From an uncultured Pirellula sp. (GTDB lineage Bacteria > Planctomycetota > Planctomycetia > Pirellulales > Pirellulaceae): a stretch of 62,529 nt of DNA. The translations under genes and the position numbers were made by a program. The notes below the pieces were generated by a model. That model worked only from the letters and a program-made list of their open reading frames with translations, was not told the DNA's origin and did not search any database. The DNA lies in contig CAITIE010000103.1 of assembly GCA_903892355.1 (NCBI GenBank), forward strand, positions 1 to 62,529. Reading direction: 5' to 3'. Position 1 is the first letter of the stretch, and the number at the start of each line of letters is the position of its first letter. Shown piece after piece: positions 37,772 through 47,278 of this stretch.

Positions 37772-40129
37772 ATGAGGATCGATACGATGACAACACGGGT
37801 GCGTTCTGGTTCTCAGGGAGTCCGATACCACTGCGGACTCGTTTGGTTGTGCAGCGTCGTTGCCACTGCAATCTGCAGTACCGCTTGGTCTCAGGAGGAT
37901 CCGAAGGAGGATCGTGCGTCATCCGTTCAGGCAGCACGCAGGGATAACGTGCCATCCTATGAGCGGGTATCGATCGAACGCGTTCCCCTGACGGCGGATC
38001 TCTATGTGTCGGTATATCAACTGCGAGATACTTTACAAGGATTGGTTTCTAGTCGTGTGGCGCGTGACTTGGTTCAGAGCGAACTCTGGCAAAAAACCCA
38101 AGTGGCATTCTTGAAGGAATGGAAGGATCGGAAGAGTGACATCGGTCGCTATCGGACCTTGTGGGAGAATCAGAGCGTCAAGGATCTGCTTCGCTTTTTG
38201 GAGGACTTAGCTTCCGAGGATCTTTTCTTCTACGCTGATGATTCCTTGTCCAAAACGCTTCTTCAATTAGCCGCCATCCGAAAGAAGATTCATGTGCTCA
38301 CCTCAGAGGAAACAAGGGCCGAGGTGAAGGCCGATTTGGCCGCCCAGTGGATCGACCAACTTCTACCCTCGTTTCAATTCCCCACGCTCATGGTGGGTGG
38401 TCGGTTTTCCAATCAAGACCTAGCGCTTGCCAAGGTGGATGAACTCGAGGGGTTGATCCGTTTTGGTATCGGCTCCATTCCTGACGCGGCGCCTCTTTTG
38501 AAGCCTTTGAAAAGGATCGAAGACGCTCGAGGGTCACGATTGCAATGGCAGGTTTATGGCAAGTCACTTCCGTGGGATTCCATTCCTGAGGGTGATATCC
38601 TCGATCGCGAATCACTTCAGGATCTAAGGAACGCCGTTGCGGAGAAATCGTTGACGATAACTCTCGGTATGGTCGATGGCTACTTTGTGGCATCGATCAG
38701 CGGTAATCCGGAAGGGGTGAATAGCTTGGGGGATGGCGATTATCTCCTTGAGCACGATCAACTCGCCCCGCTACGGGCACTCAAGCAACTCGAGAACGGC
38801 AGTGGTTCTTCCGTCCCCCTCAATACCGCTGTCACGAACGTTACATGGATCTCCGATGATTTGGCCAGCGCCGCGTTCGAACTGCAACTTCACGGTTTTT
38901 TTGAAGGATTGACCCGAACCGCGGTGAACCTCATTCTTCCAAGGGGTTCGAGAAACGGCGACCTGCGTGAGTTCTTGACGCAACTTGTGGACGAAGGGGT
39001 TCGGGTCGATGCGTTGATTGCCCCAAACGTTCCAAAGTTTCGCGGTTATTTAGGTTGGTCAGCGAATACGGTCGACGGCTGGGAATCGATTGGGATCTCG
39101 CGAACGGAGGCTTCTTTATTCGATGGCGAGTCACCGCTCTATGGCGTTTCGATGACCGAGGAGACACCGTTGCTTCTGCTCGATATTCGCCTTGCAAATC
39201 ACCCCGAGTACTTTCAAACCGCTAGGGACATTGTGAAACGATTTCGCGTCCTCGGGCGAGCCTTCTTGGAGGTAGATGACGAGGAGATTGGTAATGCGAC
39301 CCTCAAGTCCCCGATCCGATCGATCTTGGAAGCTTGGCCTTTGCTTGAACGTTGGGCAGATAACTGGCAGCAGAAAATCCTAGCCAACTTTGCGGGCGAG
39401 CATGTATTCATCATTTCACCCAGTGGCCCCGCTGCTCGACAATGGCATAGAGCGTCACCGACCTCGGATGAGCTTTTAGTGCTTCCGGAGTTTCGGCTGA
39501 CCCATATCCTGAACGATGAGAAAGCGTGGTGGGAGGGGGGCTTAGCAAACTGGAAAATAATGATGGAGCTGGCAGGAGGTGGGAATGAGGGTTTGTTCGG
39601 GCAGTTCCTCAGCAACGCATTCGCCTCGTATCCTGCTTCAGGGTTTGATGATCCAGGCAAGTTCTCGCCGAGAGTCGATCTTAGAGCAAGTGGTTCTGAG
39701 GGGCCCGCCCTCGCTGTTTGGACACACACCCGGAGGAGTTGGGCCAGACCCAACGACATACCGAGACGGAACACAAAGCTAGGTATCATCGATCCGACGG
39801 CCAAGCAATCGGTGGCCGCGTTTATCGATCTCGGTGGCTTCATCAAGCACTGGAGGCCGTGGGCACGATATGGCCTGCGGCAGTTCGCCGATTCGGAGAG
39901 CCAACGGTTATTGATCCCAAAATCCAATCGTGGGACCGTGATAGAAATCGATGTCGACGACGTGCTTGCCTTCATCGACCTTTTGGGACAAATCGGGACC
40001 CTGTCGAGTTCCCGCGAAACACGGGTTGCAAACCCCGACAGTTCAAAACCCGATAGCTCCAATGAAGTCAATCGTTCGGCGTTTATCAATCGTTGGAGAG
40101 CGGTGTATCAACCTCCATCTCCGAACTAG
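37772..40129 (+). CDS. Large secreted protein of unknown function
   Basis: The 785-residue product has a signal peptide (about 1-41, ending TAWSQ). The mature part alternates helical and beta segments and ends in a short repeat, PDSSKPDSSNE. I recognise no catalytic motif. The fold may resemble DUF3352-like proteins, which are periplasmic scaffold-type proteins; this is weak inference. ATG 37772 is used; ATG 37787 would also fit. It is convergent with the cytochrome-like gene downstream. Confidence 0.65.
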   Translation: MRIDTMTTRVRSGSQGVRYHCGLVWLCSVVATAICSTAWSQEDPKEDRASSVQAARRDNVPSYERVSIERVPLTADLYVSVYQLRDTLQGLVSSRVARDLVQSELWQKTQVAFLKEWKDRKSDIGRYRTLWENQSVKDLLRFLEDLASEDLFFYADDSLSKTLLQLAAIRKKIHVLTSEETRAEVKADLAAQWIDQLLPSFQFPTLMVGGRFSNQDLALAKVDELEGLIRFGIGSIPDAAPLLKPLKRIEDARGSRLQWQVYGKSLPWDSIPEGDILDRESLQDLRNAVAEKSLTITLGMVDGYFVASISGNPEGVNSLGDGDYLLEHDQLAPLRALKQLENGSGSSVPLNTAVTNVTWISDDLASAAFELQLHGFFEGLTRTAVNLILPRGSRNGDLREFLTQLVDEGVRVDALIAPNVPKFRGYLGWSANTVDGWESIGISRTEASLFDGESPLYGVSMTEETPLLLLDIRLANHPEYFQTARDIVKRFRVLGRAFLEVDDEEIGNATLKSPIRSILEAWPLLERWADNWQQKILANFAGEHVFIISPSGPAARQWHRASPTSDELLVLPEFRLTHILNDEKAWWEGGLANWKIMMELAGGGNEGLFGQFLSNAFASYPASGFDDPGKFSPRVDLRASGSEGPALAVWTHTRRSWARPNDIPRRNTKLGIIDPTAKQSVAAFIDLGGFIKHWRPWARYGLRQFADSESQRLLIPKSNRGTVIEIDVDDVLAFIDLLGQIGTLSSSRETRVANPDSSKPDSSNEVNRSAFINRWRAVYQPPSPN

Positions 40130-40205
40130 GGGTGCGGAATACGTTTGATCGCGTTTGTCGTGCTCATCGATTCGATTGACCGATGCTCATCGGTTGGATT
40201 TTCGC

Positions 40206-41636
40206 TCAATCGAGAATCCACGGTGCCGTCTGTTCGAGTATTCGCTTGATGGTTCGTCGTTCGTCGGGGGACCATCGCGGGGCATTGGTTGGGGCGATTT
40301 CGCTACCGTAGGGTGTTTGGTCCGCGTCCACACCCCTTAGTTCTTCGCGCAGTTGCGATTGGATCACGCTCAGGATTTCTTGGGGCAGTTCTCGAAACTC
40401 GGGGGTGTAGATCAAGTACGACAAGCGGTGCCGGAACAGTCGCGTTTTTAGATCGAGTTCCCGGAGCGATTCATTTTGCTCGGAGCGTGGTCCAAGGGCT
40501 GCAAAAGTAGTCGCGAAACGGCTATTTCCAGAAACCTCCGATTCCAGATGCGGCTCGTTTCGGAAGAGTAGTCCGTCGATGAGCGCATTGGCAGCGGTGT
40601 TGATACGTCGTTGGGTGCTCTCGCTGCGGTAGCTGCGATCGCGGTCTAGAGCCTGATTCATGGTTTCATCCATGGCGATCGATTGCCGGGCTTCGTAATT
40701 GGCCTTGGTGATCAGGTTATGGATTCGCACTTGATGTTCCAAAACCATCAACGCAACAAGATCGCTTTGCGGGAGCAAGTGAAGACCGGTGCGTACTCGA
40801 TCGGGTAGTGCCGTAAGATTGGCACCGGCCTCCATATCTATTTTTTGGGGATCTTCGCGATCGATCGCGAATGCATTCCCCATATGCCTGAGCTGCCCAT
40901 GGGTTCCGGTAACGTACCAACCACCCCAGCGTTGAGCGAAGGGACTCCGATAATCGGTGGCGTAGCTGCTGGAACCTGTACGAGGTCTCCCGGAGCGGTC
41001 AGGGTATACGGAACGAACCAAGTATCCCGGTACGCCTTCGGTGCGGGAGGTGGCATGGCACGATAAGCACTGCCCGCGATCGCGCACCAATCTCGCGCCT
41101 TGGAGTGCGGTGCGATTTTCCAGCAAAGCTTCATTCGATTTCGAGCTTGGATCGCTGTTACCCGTACCCACGCTAGCTACCTCCTCAGTCGATGGATCCT
41201 CGTCCCCACCGTCCAAGGTGTAAAAGACAGCTCCGAGCCAGGGATCGTTTGCTGCCAACTCGATCGTGTCGCTGCCAGGAACGTATCCCACATAGATCGA
41301 GTCGTTGAAGTAAATCGCCCTCGGATTGGTGGGCGATATCTTGTGTATTTGAAAACTGGTTTTCGAAAACACTAAAACCTGAGATTCTTGAGAAACGCTA
41401 AGCTCGCGCAAAACATCCCGCAAATAACCGAACTGCTTTTCTCTTCGGAGGATAACCTCCCCCCGCTCTAAGCGATTCTTCAAGATGGCGACCGGATCCT
41501 TGGACTCGATCGCGCTGTAGCGAATCGGTGGCTGTTCAAACGGATCGTCAGCAACACCGCGCTGGGAAGCCATGAACCCATTGCTGCTGAAAACCAGCAT
41601 GCAAAACCACACAATGGTTCCTTGCACACGTGTCAT
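40206..41636 (-). CDS. Secreted cytochrome-c-like protein with one CxxCH motif
   Basis: The 476-residue protein has a signal peptide (about 1-29) and a single heme-binding motif CLSCH at 190-194. Conserved-looking regions follow (SPFAQRWGGWYVTGTHG, HLLPQSDLVALMVLEHQ). The pattern fits planctomycete-specific large monoheme proteins rather than a small soluble cytochrome c. It probably takes part in periplasmic electron transfer; the partner is unknown. ATG 41636 is supported by GGAGA about nine bases upstream and gives a proper signal peptide, whereas the open frame 25 codons further upstream does not. Confidence 0.75.
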   Translation of the reverse strand: MTRVQGTIVWFCMLVFSSNGFMASQRGVADDPFEQPPIRYSAIESKDPVAILKNRLERGEVILRREKQFGYLRDVLRELSVSQESQVLVFSKTSFQIHKISPTNPRAIYFNDSIYVGYVPGSDTIELAANDPWLGAVFYTLDGGDEDPSTEEVASVGTGNSDPSSKSNEALLENRTALQGARLVRDRGQCLSCHATSRTEGVPGYLVRSVYPDRSGRPRTGSSSYATDYRSPFAQRWGGWYVTGTHGQLRHMGNAFAIDREDPQKIDMEAGANLTALPDRVRTGLHLLPQSDLVALMVLEHQVRIHNLITKANYEARQSIAMDETMNQALDRDRSYRSESTQRRINTAANALIDGLLFRNEPHLESEVSGNSRFATTFAALGPRSEQNESLRELDLKTRLFRHRLSYLIYTPEFRELPQEILSVIQSQLREELRGVDADQTPYGSEIAPTNAPRWSPDERRTIKRILEQTAPWILD

Positions 41637-41852
41637 GGTCGTTGGTCTCCGTAGTGTTCGTCTCCGTTTTCCAACCCTTGAAGTCGATGAATTCTTAGAT
41701 GATCCCATCACCTATCGTCAATTGTGGACAAGGTTATCCACTATTGCAATGGAGGAATGTTTGAAACGGGTGCGTCGAATTGAATCAGGAGCTGCTTGCT
41801 AATGCGTGTTGGCAAGCTTGCGCTGAAAAAAGAATCCCGCCAAAGAATCCTA

Positions 41853-43316
41853 CTAAGGGCGACGGCGAGGAGGTGGGCGTAGCGATCGACGATCGGGGGA
41901 TTCCGCACGGACGCGTTCCGTTTCTCCAGCTTCTTTGAGCCCGTCGATCAACTGTTGGGTCAATCGCGTGCGCTGGTCTGCGTAAGCTGGGTCATCCGAA
42001 AGGCTTTGGGTTTCCTGAGGATCGTTCTTCAAGTCGAACAACTGCGTTTTGTCGACGTTCGGGTACTTGATCAATTTCCAGCGATGGTCGCTGATCGCCC
42101 TCTGAACGTTCTTGTAAGCGAACACCATATGTTCTCGTGCACTCCATTGCTGGTCATCGAATGCTGGGCTGAAATCAACGCCGAGACTGCTTTCAGGCCC
42201 GGCAACACTGCAAAGCCGACCGAGCGTCGGGTAGATATCATAGGTGTAAACCAAAGCCGAAGCGCGTTTCCCTTTGGGGATCCCCGGACCGGAAAGAATT
42301 AACGGCACACGAAGCGAATGCTCGTACAGGTTTTGCTTGCCAACCAAACCGTGACGTCCGAGCGCGACTCCGGAATCTGAAGCGAAGATAACGATTGTGT
42401 TTGCAGCCGCTTCACTCTTTGCCAGCGTCTCAAGGATCCGTCCGATCTCTTGGTCGAGGAACGACACGTACCGATAATAGTCGGCGATCATTCGCTTCGT
42501 GGCATTGGGATCACGAGGTCGAGCCAGTAGCGCTTCATCGCGGATATTCAATTCCCCATTATCCCATGGGTGCTGAGGCATAAACGCGGCTGGCAGCGGG
42601 ATCGATTCCGGATCGTAATGGACCGGGAACTCTTGCGGAACGATGTGCGGGTCGTGGGGACCATCAAACGCGACGTAGCACAAGAAGGGCTCGGTGCGGG
42701 ATTGCGACAAAAATGCGATCGCTGCATCCGCAAACGCCGTGCATGCATGCTTTCGACTCACGGCAGGTTGCGTTAGTTTTCCATCGACGATGTCGCTGAG
42801 CTGGGCACGCATCGGATTGGTCATTCCACCCGAGAAGATCCTTTTTCCCTGTTGGAAGGATGCGATAATGGACGGTTCGCCATTATGCCATTTGCCGCTG
42901 ATGAATGTTTCGTATCCGGACTCCCCGAACTTTGCCGGCCATGTTTTATCGTCCATCAGGCGTTCGTCGATCCGGAACAGAGTCCGACCGGACATGAGCA
43001 TCGCGCGCGACGGAACGCATGTTGCCGGATTGAAGCTGCCTTGCATGTACGCCCTATCGAACGATATTCCTTCGGCAACCAAACGGTCCAAGTTCGGTGT
43101 TTTGAGAATCCCGTTCCCGAGCGCCGCGATCGTGTCGGCTTGTTGATCGTCCATGAAGAGAAACAGCACGTTGGGACGCGCGTCGGCAGCATGAACGGGT
43201 GCCCCGACAATACATCCGCATAGCCACAGGCCCATCGCTATGAAGACGTAAAACGGACACACCCAAAATGGCAACGACAGAGTACGCGAGTGGACGGCAG
43301 TGGAATTGATTTGCAT
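41853..43316 (-). CDS. Secreted type I sulfatase
   Basis: The 487-residue protein has a signal peptide (about 1-44), metal-binding Asp pair (D56-D57) in LFLFMDDQQ and the CVPSR formylglycine motif (C100, P102, S103, R104). Later motifs are GKWHNG, DGPHDPH and ASDSGVALGRHG. It hydrolyses sulfate esters after conversion of C100 to formylglycine. Iduronate-2-sulfatase-like features (GHEHSLRVPLILSGPG-type segments) suggest polysaccharide sulfate as substrate, but this is not certain. No maturase gene is nearby. ATG 43316 is chosen because it is next to the signal peptide. Confidence 0.9.
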   Translation of the reverse strand: MQINSTAVHSRTLSLPFWVCPFYVFIAMGLWLCGCIVGAPVHAADARPNVLFLFMDDQQADTIAALGNGILKTPNLDRLVAEGISFDRAYMQGSFNPATCVPSRAMLMSGRTLFRIDERLMDDKTWPAKFGESGYETFISGKWHNGEPSIIASFQQGKRIFSGGMTNPMRAQLSDIVDGKLTQPAVSRKHACTAFADAAIAFLSQSRTEPFLCYVAFDGPHDPHIVPQEFPVHYDPESIPLPAAFMPQHPWDNGELNIRDEALLARPRDPNATKRMIADYYRYVSFLDQEIGRILETLAKSEAAANTIVIFASDSGVALGRHGLVGKQNLYEHSLRVPLILSGPGIPKGKRASALVYTYDIYPTLGRLCSVAGPESSLGVDFSPAFDDQQWSAREHMVFAYKNVQRAISDHRWKLIKYPNVDKTQLFDLKNDPQETQSLSDDPAYADQRTRLTQQLIDGLKEAGETERVRAESPDRRSLRPPPRRRP

Positions 43317-43442
43317 GGTTGTCGCTAATTGGAAAAGCCGAACTCGGTACCGTTTCGTGCGGCGAAGTGTTGCTACAATCTTAGCGGATGCAAAAGACCA
43401 CCTATCCCACCAATGCCTTGGAACGTCATAAAGGTCGATAAA

Positions 43443-44600
43443 ATGCTCGATCCCAACCAACAATTCCGTGGAGGAGTGTTTCATCACAGTATCCCCGATG
43501 GGCGAATCGGTGCCGATATTCGGATCAGCCCGAGCGAAATCATTGCCGAACCATCTGCGGAAGCGTTATCCGTTATGGATCCGAGCGAGATTGCACGAAT
43601 GCCTCGTTGGGTGATCCCTTTGTCGGAGTGCCAAGTCGACTTAGGGGGAGCGAGTGGGCGAATGGTTTTCTGCCGTAACAAAGAACGTGACTTGACCATA
43701 TTCTGTGAGGAACGTGGCTTCGCGGCGGTGCTCGGTGATCGCTCGGGAGGAATGCTTTCGGAACAACTCCATTTGGTCAAAAAGCGGCAGGCTGGAGAGA
43801 ATCACCGGTTTCGCTTTTGGTTAACCGTCGGTGCGGTTGCGACGTTGTTGTTGGGGGTGATTGGCTATTATTCCGTTCTTGCTGCTGCCAGATTGGCGAT
43901 TGCCGCGGTACCTATCAGCATGGATGAGAAGATTGGCTCGATGGCGATGCAAACGATCGAAAAGGAGCAAAAACTGGCTGCGGACCATCCGGCAACAAAG
44001 TTCGTGACCGAGATCGTTGACCGTTTGAAGCCCCATGCGGCGATCCCGGAGATGAATTTCAAAGTGATCGTAATCCAAAGCTCGGAGGTGAATGCGTTCG
44101 CGCTTCCCGGCGGGCAAATGGTGGTCTACACCGGCTTGCTTAAGAAAGCCGAGACGGGAGAGCAAGTTGCAGGAGTGTTAGCGCATGAGATGTCCCACGC
44201 AACCTTGCGTCACGGGCTGCAGCGAGTGAGTCAGTCTTTAGGTATCGTGGCGGCTATCCAATTCTTGATAGGGGATGCGGGTGGTTTGTTGGCCCTCGGT
44301 TCTCAAGCTGCACAAACGTCGATATTGACGAGCTACAGTCGGCAATCGGAGACCGAAGCGGATTTGGAAGGGGCGAGGATGCTCCACGAAGCGGGCCTAG
44401 ATCCCGAATCGATCTCCGCGTTCTTTGACAAACTCAAGAAGGAAGATGGAGATATTCCCGGAGTGCTTGTTTGGGTAAGCAGCCATCCCTTGCATGAGCA
44501 ACGCATCGAAAGCATCGCAAAGTTCAAATCGACCTTGGCCAAAAAAGAATACGGTCCGCTCGACCTCGATCTCGATACGGTCAGGAAAAGTTTGCAATGA
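43443..44600 (+). CDS. Membrane-anchored M48-family metallopeptidase
   Basis: The 385-residue protein has an N-terminal cytosolic-looking domain (1-120), one transmembrane helix (about 124-146) and an M48 catalytic domain with HEMSH (248-252). It has ETEADLEGARML further on for the third zinc ligand. M48 proteases such as HtpX or BepA degrade misfolded membrane or envelope proteins. ATG 43443 is preferred because AAAGGT lies about seven bases upstream; ATG 43413 is possible. It lies 258 bp before the AIM24 triplet on the same strand. Confidence 0.87.
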   Translation: MLDPNQQFRGGVFHHSIPDGRIGADIRISPSEIIAEPSAEALSVMDPSEIARMPRWVIPLSECQVDLGGASGRMVFCRNKERDLTIFCEERGFAAVLGDRSGGMLSEQLHLVKKRQAGENHRFRFWLTVGAVATLLLGVIGYYSVLAAARLAIAAVPISMDEKIGSMAMQTIEKEQKLAADHPATKFVTEIVDRLKPHAAIPEMNFKVIVIQSSEVNAFALPGGQMVVYTGLLKKAETGEQVAGVLAHEMSHATLRHGLQRVSQSLGIVAAIQFLIGDAGGLLALGSQAAQTSILTSYSRQSETEADLEGARMLHEAGLDPESISAFFDKLKKEDGDIPGVLVWVSSHPLHEQRIESIAKFKSTLAKKEYGPLDLDLDTVRKSLQ

Positions 44601-44808
44601 TAAGCAAGGGAAATTGCGGGCAACCGAATTTCTTGGAGACACCCCCAAGCAGTGGGGCGGAATCTGATTTCCATGAATTTTTGTAAGAGCCTATTTTCTC
44701 GGCAACATCGCGGGTATTCGAATGCGATATATTGGCAAACCGACGAGCCGTAGATTTTGGATAAAGTCCATGGATCGACTGGCGAAGAAACCATAGAAGC
44801 TTCTTTGT

Positions 44809-44850
44809 TTTTCCGAGAATACTCTTTTCCGAGAATACTCTTTTCCGAGA
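44809..44850 (+). repeat. 16-bp tandem duplication before the first AIM24 gene
   Basis: TTTTCCGAGAATACTC occurs twice head to tail (44809-44824 and 44825-44840), and a third copy begins at 44841 (10 bases). The period is not a multiple of three, so the open frame across it is probably untranslated leader. Confidence 0.9.
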
Positions 44851-44858
44851 TTCGAATT

Positions 44859-45515
44859 GTGGAAGTAGAAATCCGTAACCGTCCCGCCTTCGCCAATCTG
44901 TTGGTCAACCTACAACCGGGAGACCGCATCATTGCAGAAGCGGATGCGATGGCCAGCATGAGTTCCACCGTCGATATGACGACGCGAATGAACGGTGGCT
45001 TGTTGAGGGCCTTGGCCCGTCGATTCCTCGGCAGCGAGTCGATGTTTGTGAATCAGTTCACCACAAATTCGTCAGGGCACATTGTTCTAACGCAACCGTT
45101 TCCGGGTGATATTGTTTGTGTGGAGCTGCGGGGAAACACATTGTTTCTCCAGCCGGGTGCGTTTCTCGCATGCGAACCAGGGGTTAGTCTCGGGCTAGGC
45201 TTTGCCGGATTTCGCAGCTGGTTATCGGGCGAAGGCTTGTTCCGATTGAAGATGTCTGGATCGGGTCGAATTTGGTTTGGTGCGTACGGCGCTATCTTCA
45301 CGCGTGAGATCACCGATGAGTACATCGTGGACAGCGGGCACTTGGTGGCCTACGAACCCTCGATCTCGATTCGAGTCGGTTTGGCGGGTGGCATTTTCTC
45401 GAGCTTTTTCAGCGGCGAAGGCTTGATCACACGCGTGCGTGGACCTGGGAAAATCTACATGCAATCCAGATCCTTTGATGGATTGGCAGCATGGACCAAC
45501 GCCCACCTTTGGTAA
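44859..45515 (+). CDS. AIM24-family protein, first of three
   Basis: The product of 218 residues is an AIM24/TIGR00266-type protein (a beta-sandwich family conserved from bacteria to yeast mitochondria). It has ALARRFLGSESMFVNQFT, GSGRIWFGAYGAIFTREI and DSGHLVAYEPSI segments, plus SGEGLITRVRGPGKIYMQS. Molecular function is unknown; yeast Aim24 affects mitochondrial membrane complex assembly. The GTG at 44859 is chosen because the family homology (VEVEIRNRPAF) begins there and the upstream frame crosses the tandem duplication. The neighbouring genes at 45617 and 46346 are paralogues. Confidence 0.82.
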   Translation: MEVEIRNRPAFANLLVNLQPGDRIIAEADAMASMSSTVDMTTRMNGGLLRALARRFLGSESMFVNQFTTNSSGHIVLTQPFPGDIVCVELRGNTLFLQPGAFLACEPGVSLGLGFAGFRSWLSGEGLFRLKMSGSGRIWFGAYGAIFTREITDEYIVDSGHLVAYEPSISIRVGLAGGIFSSFFSGEGLITRVRGPGKIYMQSRSFDGLAAWTNAHLW

Positions 45516-45616
45516 GCTCGTACGCGCAAGCGACCTTGTGGATCCCACGGATGCCTGCGTGCGATCTGATCCGATCGCAATCCTTAAATTTCCAATACCT
45601 ATCAACGTTCACTACC

Positions 45617-46300
45617 ATGCAATACGACCTAGTATGCAGACCCGCTTCAACGGCGGTACGATTCGCACTTGAAGCTGGCGAATCCATCACCTGTGAAGTC
45701 GGCGCGATGATCGCGATGTCTTCGGGAATCACCGTCGAGACCACGTCAAAGTCGCGGGGTGGTGGCGGGGGGATCATGAAAGGAATCAAGCGGATGTTTA
45801 CCGGCGAGAATTTCTTTCTGAATCATTTTACCTCGCAGCAATCCCAGCAAACGTTGTTGATCGGTCCTACCCTGTTGGGCGATTGCATCCACCATCCGCT
45901 GCGAAGCGGTTCCATGGTGGTCCAGGGTAGCAGTTGGCTCGCCTCGAGCAGCAGTATTGATATCGATGCAACTTGGCGAGGCTTCACCTCGGCGGTCTTC
46001 AGCGGAGAATCGATGTTCTGGGTGAAATGCTCAGGGACAGGCGATTTGTTTTTGAGCAGCTACGGTGCGATCTATCCGATCCAAGTCGATGGCGAGTATA
46101 CGGTCGATACCGGACATATCGTTGCCTTTGAAGACACATTGCAATTCAAAATTGGCAAAGCTGGCAAGAGTTTGATCGGAAGTTTTCTCGGTGGCGAAGG
46201 CTTGGTTTGCAAATTCCAAGGCCAAGGGAAACTCTACTGCCAAAGCCATAACCCGCCGTCGCTCGGAAAATTGCTAGGCCCGAAACTGAAGCCCCGGTGA
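45617..46300 (+). CDS. AIM24-family protein, second of three
   Basis: The 227-residue paralogue has the same order of motifs: GMMA-like MIAMSSGITVE, RMFTGENFFLNHFTS, SGTGDLFLSSYGAIYPIQV, DTGHIVAFEDTLQF and GGEGLVCKFQGQGKLYCQS. A Gly-rich loop (SRGGGGGIMKG) differs from its neighbours. ATG 45617 is chosen at the start of homology (MQYDLVCRP); the open frame extends 42 codons upstream without similarity. It begins 101 bp after the first AIM24 gene and shares its strand. Confidence 0.85.
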   Translation: MQYDLVCRPASTAVRFALEAGESITCEVGAMIAMSSGITVETTSKSRGGGGGIMKGIKRMFTGENFFLNHFTSQQSQQTLLIGPTLLGDCIHHPLRSGSMVVQGSSWLASSSSIDIDATWRGFTSAVFSGESMFWVKCSGTGDLFLSSYGAIYPIQVDGEYTVDTGHIVAFEDTLQFKIGKAGKSLIGSFLGGEGLVCKFQGQGKLYCQSHNPPSLGKLLGPKLKPR

Positions 46301-46345
46301 TTGGATCTCGTTGATTGAATTAGGTGAGACAACTAAGGTTTGACA

Positions 46346-47041
46346 ATGGTATCAACATTGAATTTTGAAATCACCCAACGTCCCGATTTCTCGATGCTCA
46401 AGGTAGCTTTGGAGGCTGGGCAGCAGGTTTTTGCCGAGCCCTCCGCCATGGCTTCGATGTCCCCCAACTTGACTTTGAAAGCAGGTCTCAAAGGCGGTGC
46501 TCTGAAATCGCTGGGACGGATGTTCGGTGGGGAGAGCATGATCGTAAATACCTTCACCGCGGGCAACGGGCCGGGAGAAGTGGTGTTCGCTCCAGGGCAT
46601 ATCGGGGACACGCAGCATTATCGGTTGACCGGCGGATCTCTCATGTTGCAGCGAGGTGCCTACATGGCCAATAGCGCTGGGATCGAGGTTACCGGTAAAT
46701 GGCAAGGAGCCAAAGGCTTTTTCAGCGGTGAAGGGCTAGTGCTCCTTAAGGCATCGGGCAACGGGGATCTGTTCTTCAATTCCTACGGCGCGATTCTCGA
46801 GATCAATGTTTCTGACGATTACGTTGTCGACACGGGTTACATCGTCGCGTTCGAAGATACGTTGCAGTATCGCGTGCGCAACCTTCCAGGTTTACGCGGC
46901 GGCGGATTCAAGCGGCTCTTCTTCAGCGGTGAAGGCTTGGTTTGTCAGTTTAGTGGACAGGGAAGAGTATGGGTTCAAACCCGGTATGTCAGCCCGTTCT
47001 TATCGTGGGTAAACCCCTTCCGACCGACGAAGAATAATTAA
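46346..47041 (+). CDS. AIM24-family protein, third of three
   Basis: The 231-residue paralogue carries RMFGGESMIVNTFTAG, GNGDLFFNSYGAILEINV, DTGYIVAFEDTLQYRV and SGEGLVCQFSGQGRVWVQT. ATG 46346 has TAAGG about seven bases upstream. It starts 45 bp after the second copy, so the three copies are probably one operon. The repeated GDLFxxSYGAI and DTGxIVAFEDTLQ motifs show they arose by tandem duplication, with copies 2 and 3 more alike than either is to copy 1. Confidence 0.87.
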   Translation: MVSTLNFEITQRPDFSMLKVALEAGQQVFAEPSAMASMSPNLTLKAGLKGGALKSLGRMFGGESMIVNTFTAGNGPGEVVFAPGHIGDTQHYRLTGGSLMLQRGAYMANSAGIEVTGKWQGAKGFFSGEGLVLLKASGNGDLFFNSYGAILEINVSDDYVVDTGYIVAFEDTLQYRVRNLPGLRGGGFKRLFFSGEGLVCQFSGQGRVWVQTRYVSPFLSWVNPFRPTKNN

Positions 47042-47278
47042 TGCGTTGCGGCATCGACATAAACGGTCAACCGTAAATGAACCACCGATGCTCCGAATAC
47101 CAACGCGGGTATCGCTGCGGTTTCACGTACCAACTCGCCCCATCTTCGAACAGCGCTGAAATATTCGACTTGCGACTTCCCGCAAGACAACTAGCATCGT
47201 CTCTTACGCTTGCTTTCAATCCAGGCATTGGATTTTGTCGGTTCGCCGAGCTCCCACCCTAACCACTGAGATTTTCAC

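Noticed and set aside
39214-40089. A 291-codon minus-strand open frame inside the large secreted protein gene
   Set aside because: It overlaps a well-supported gene with signal peptide and has no recognisable motif.
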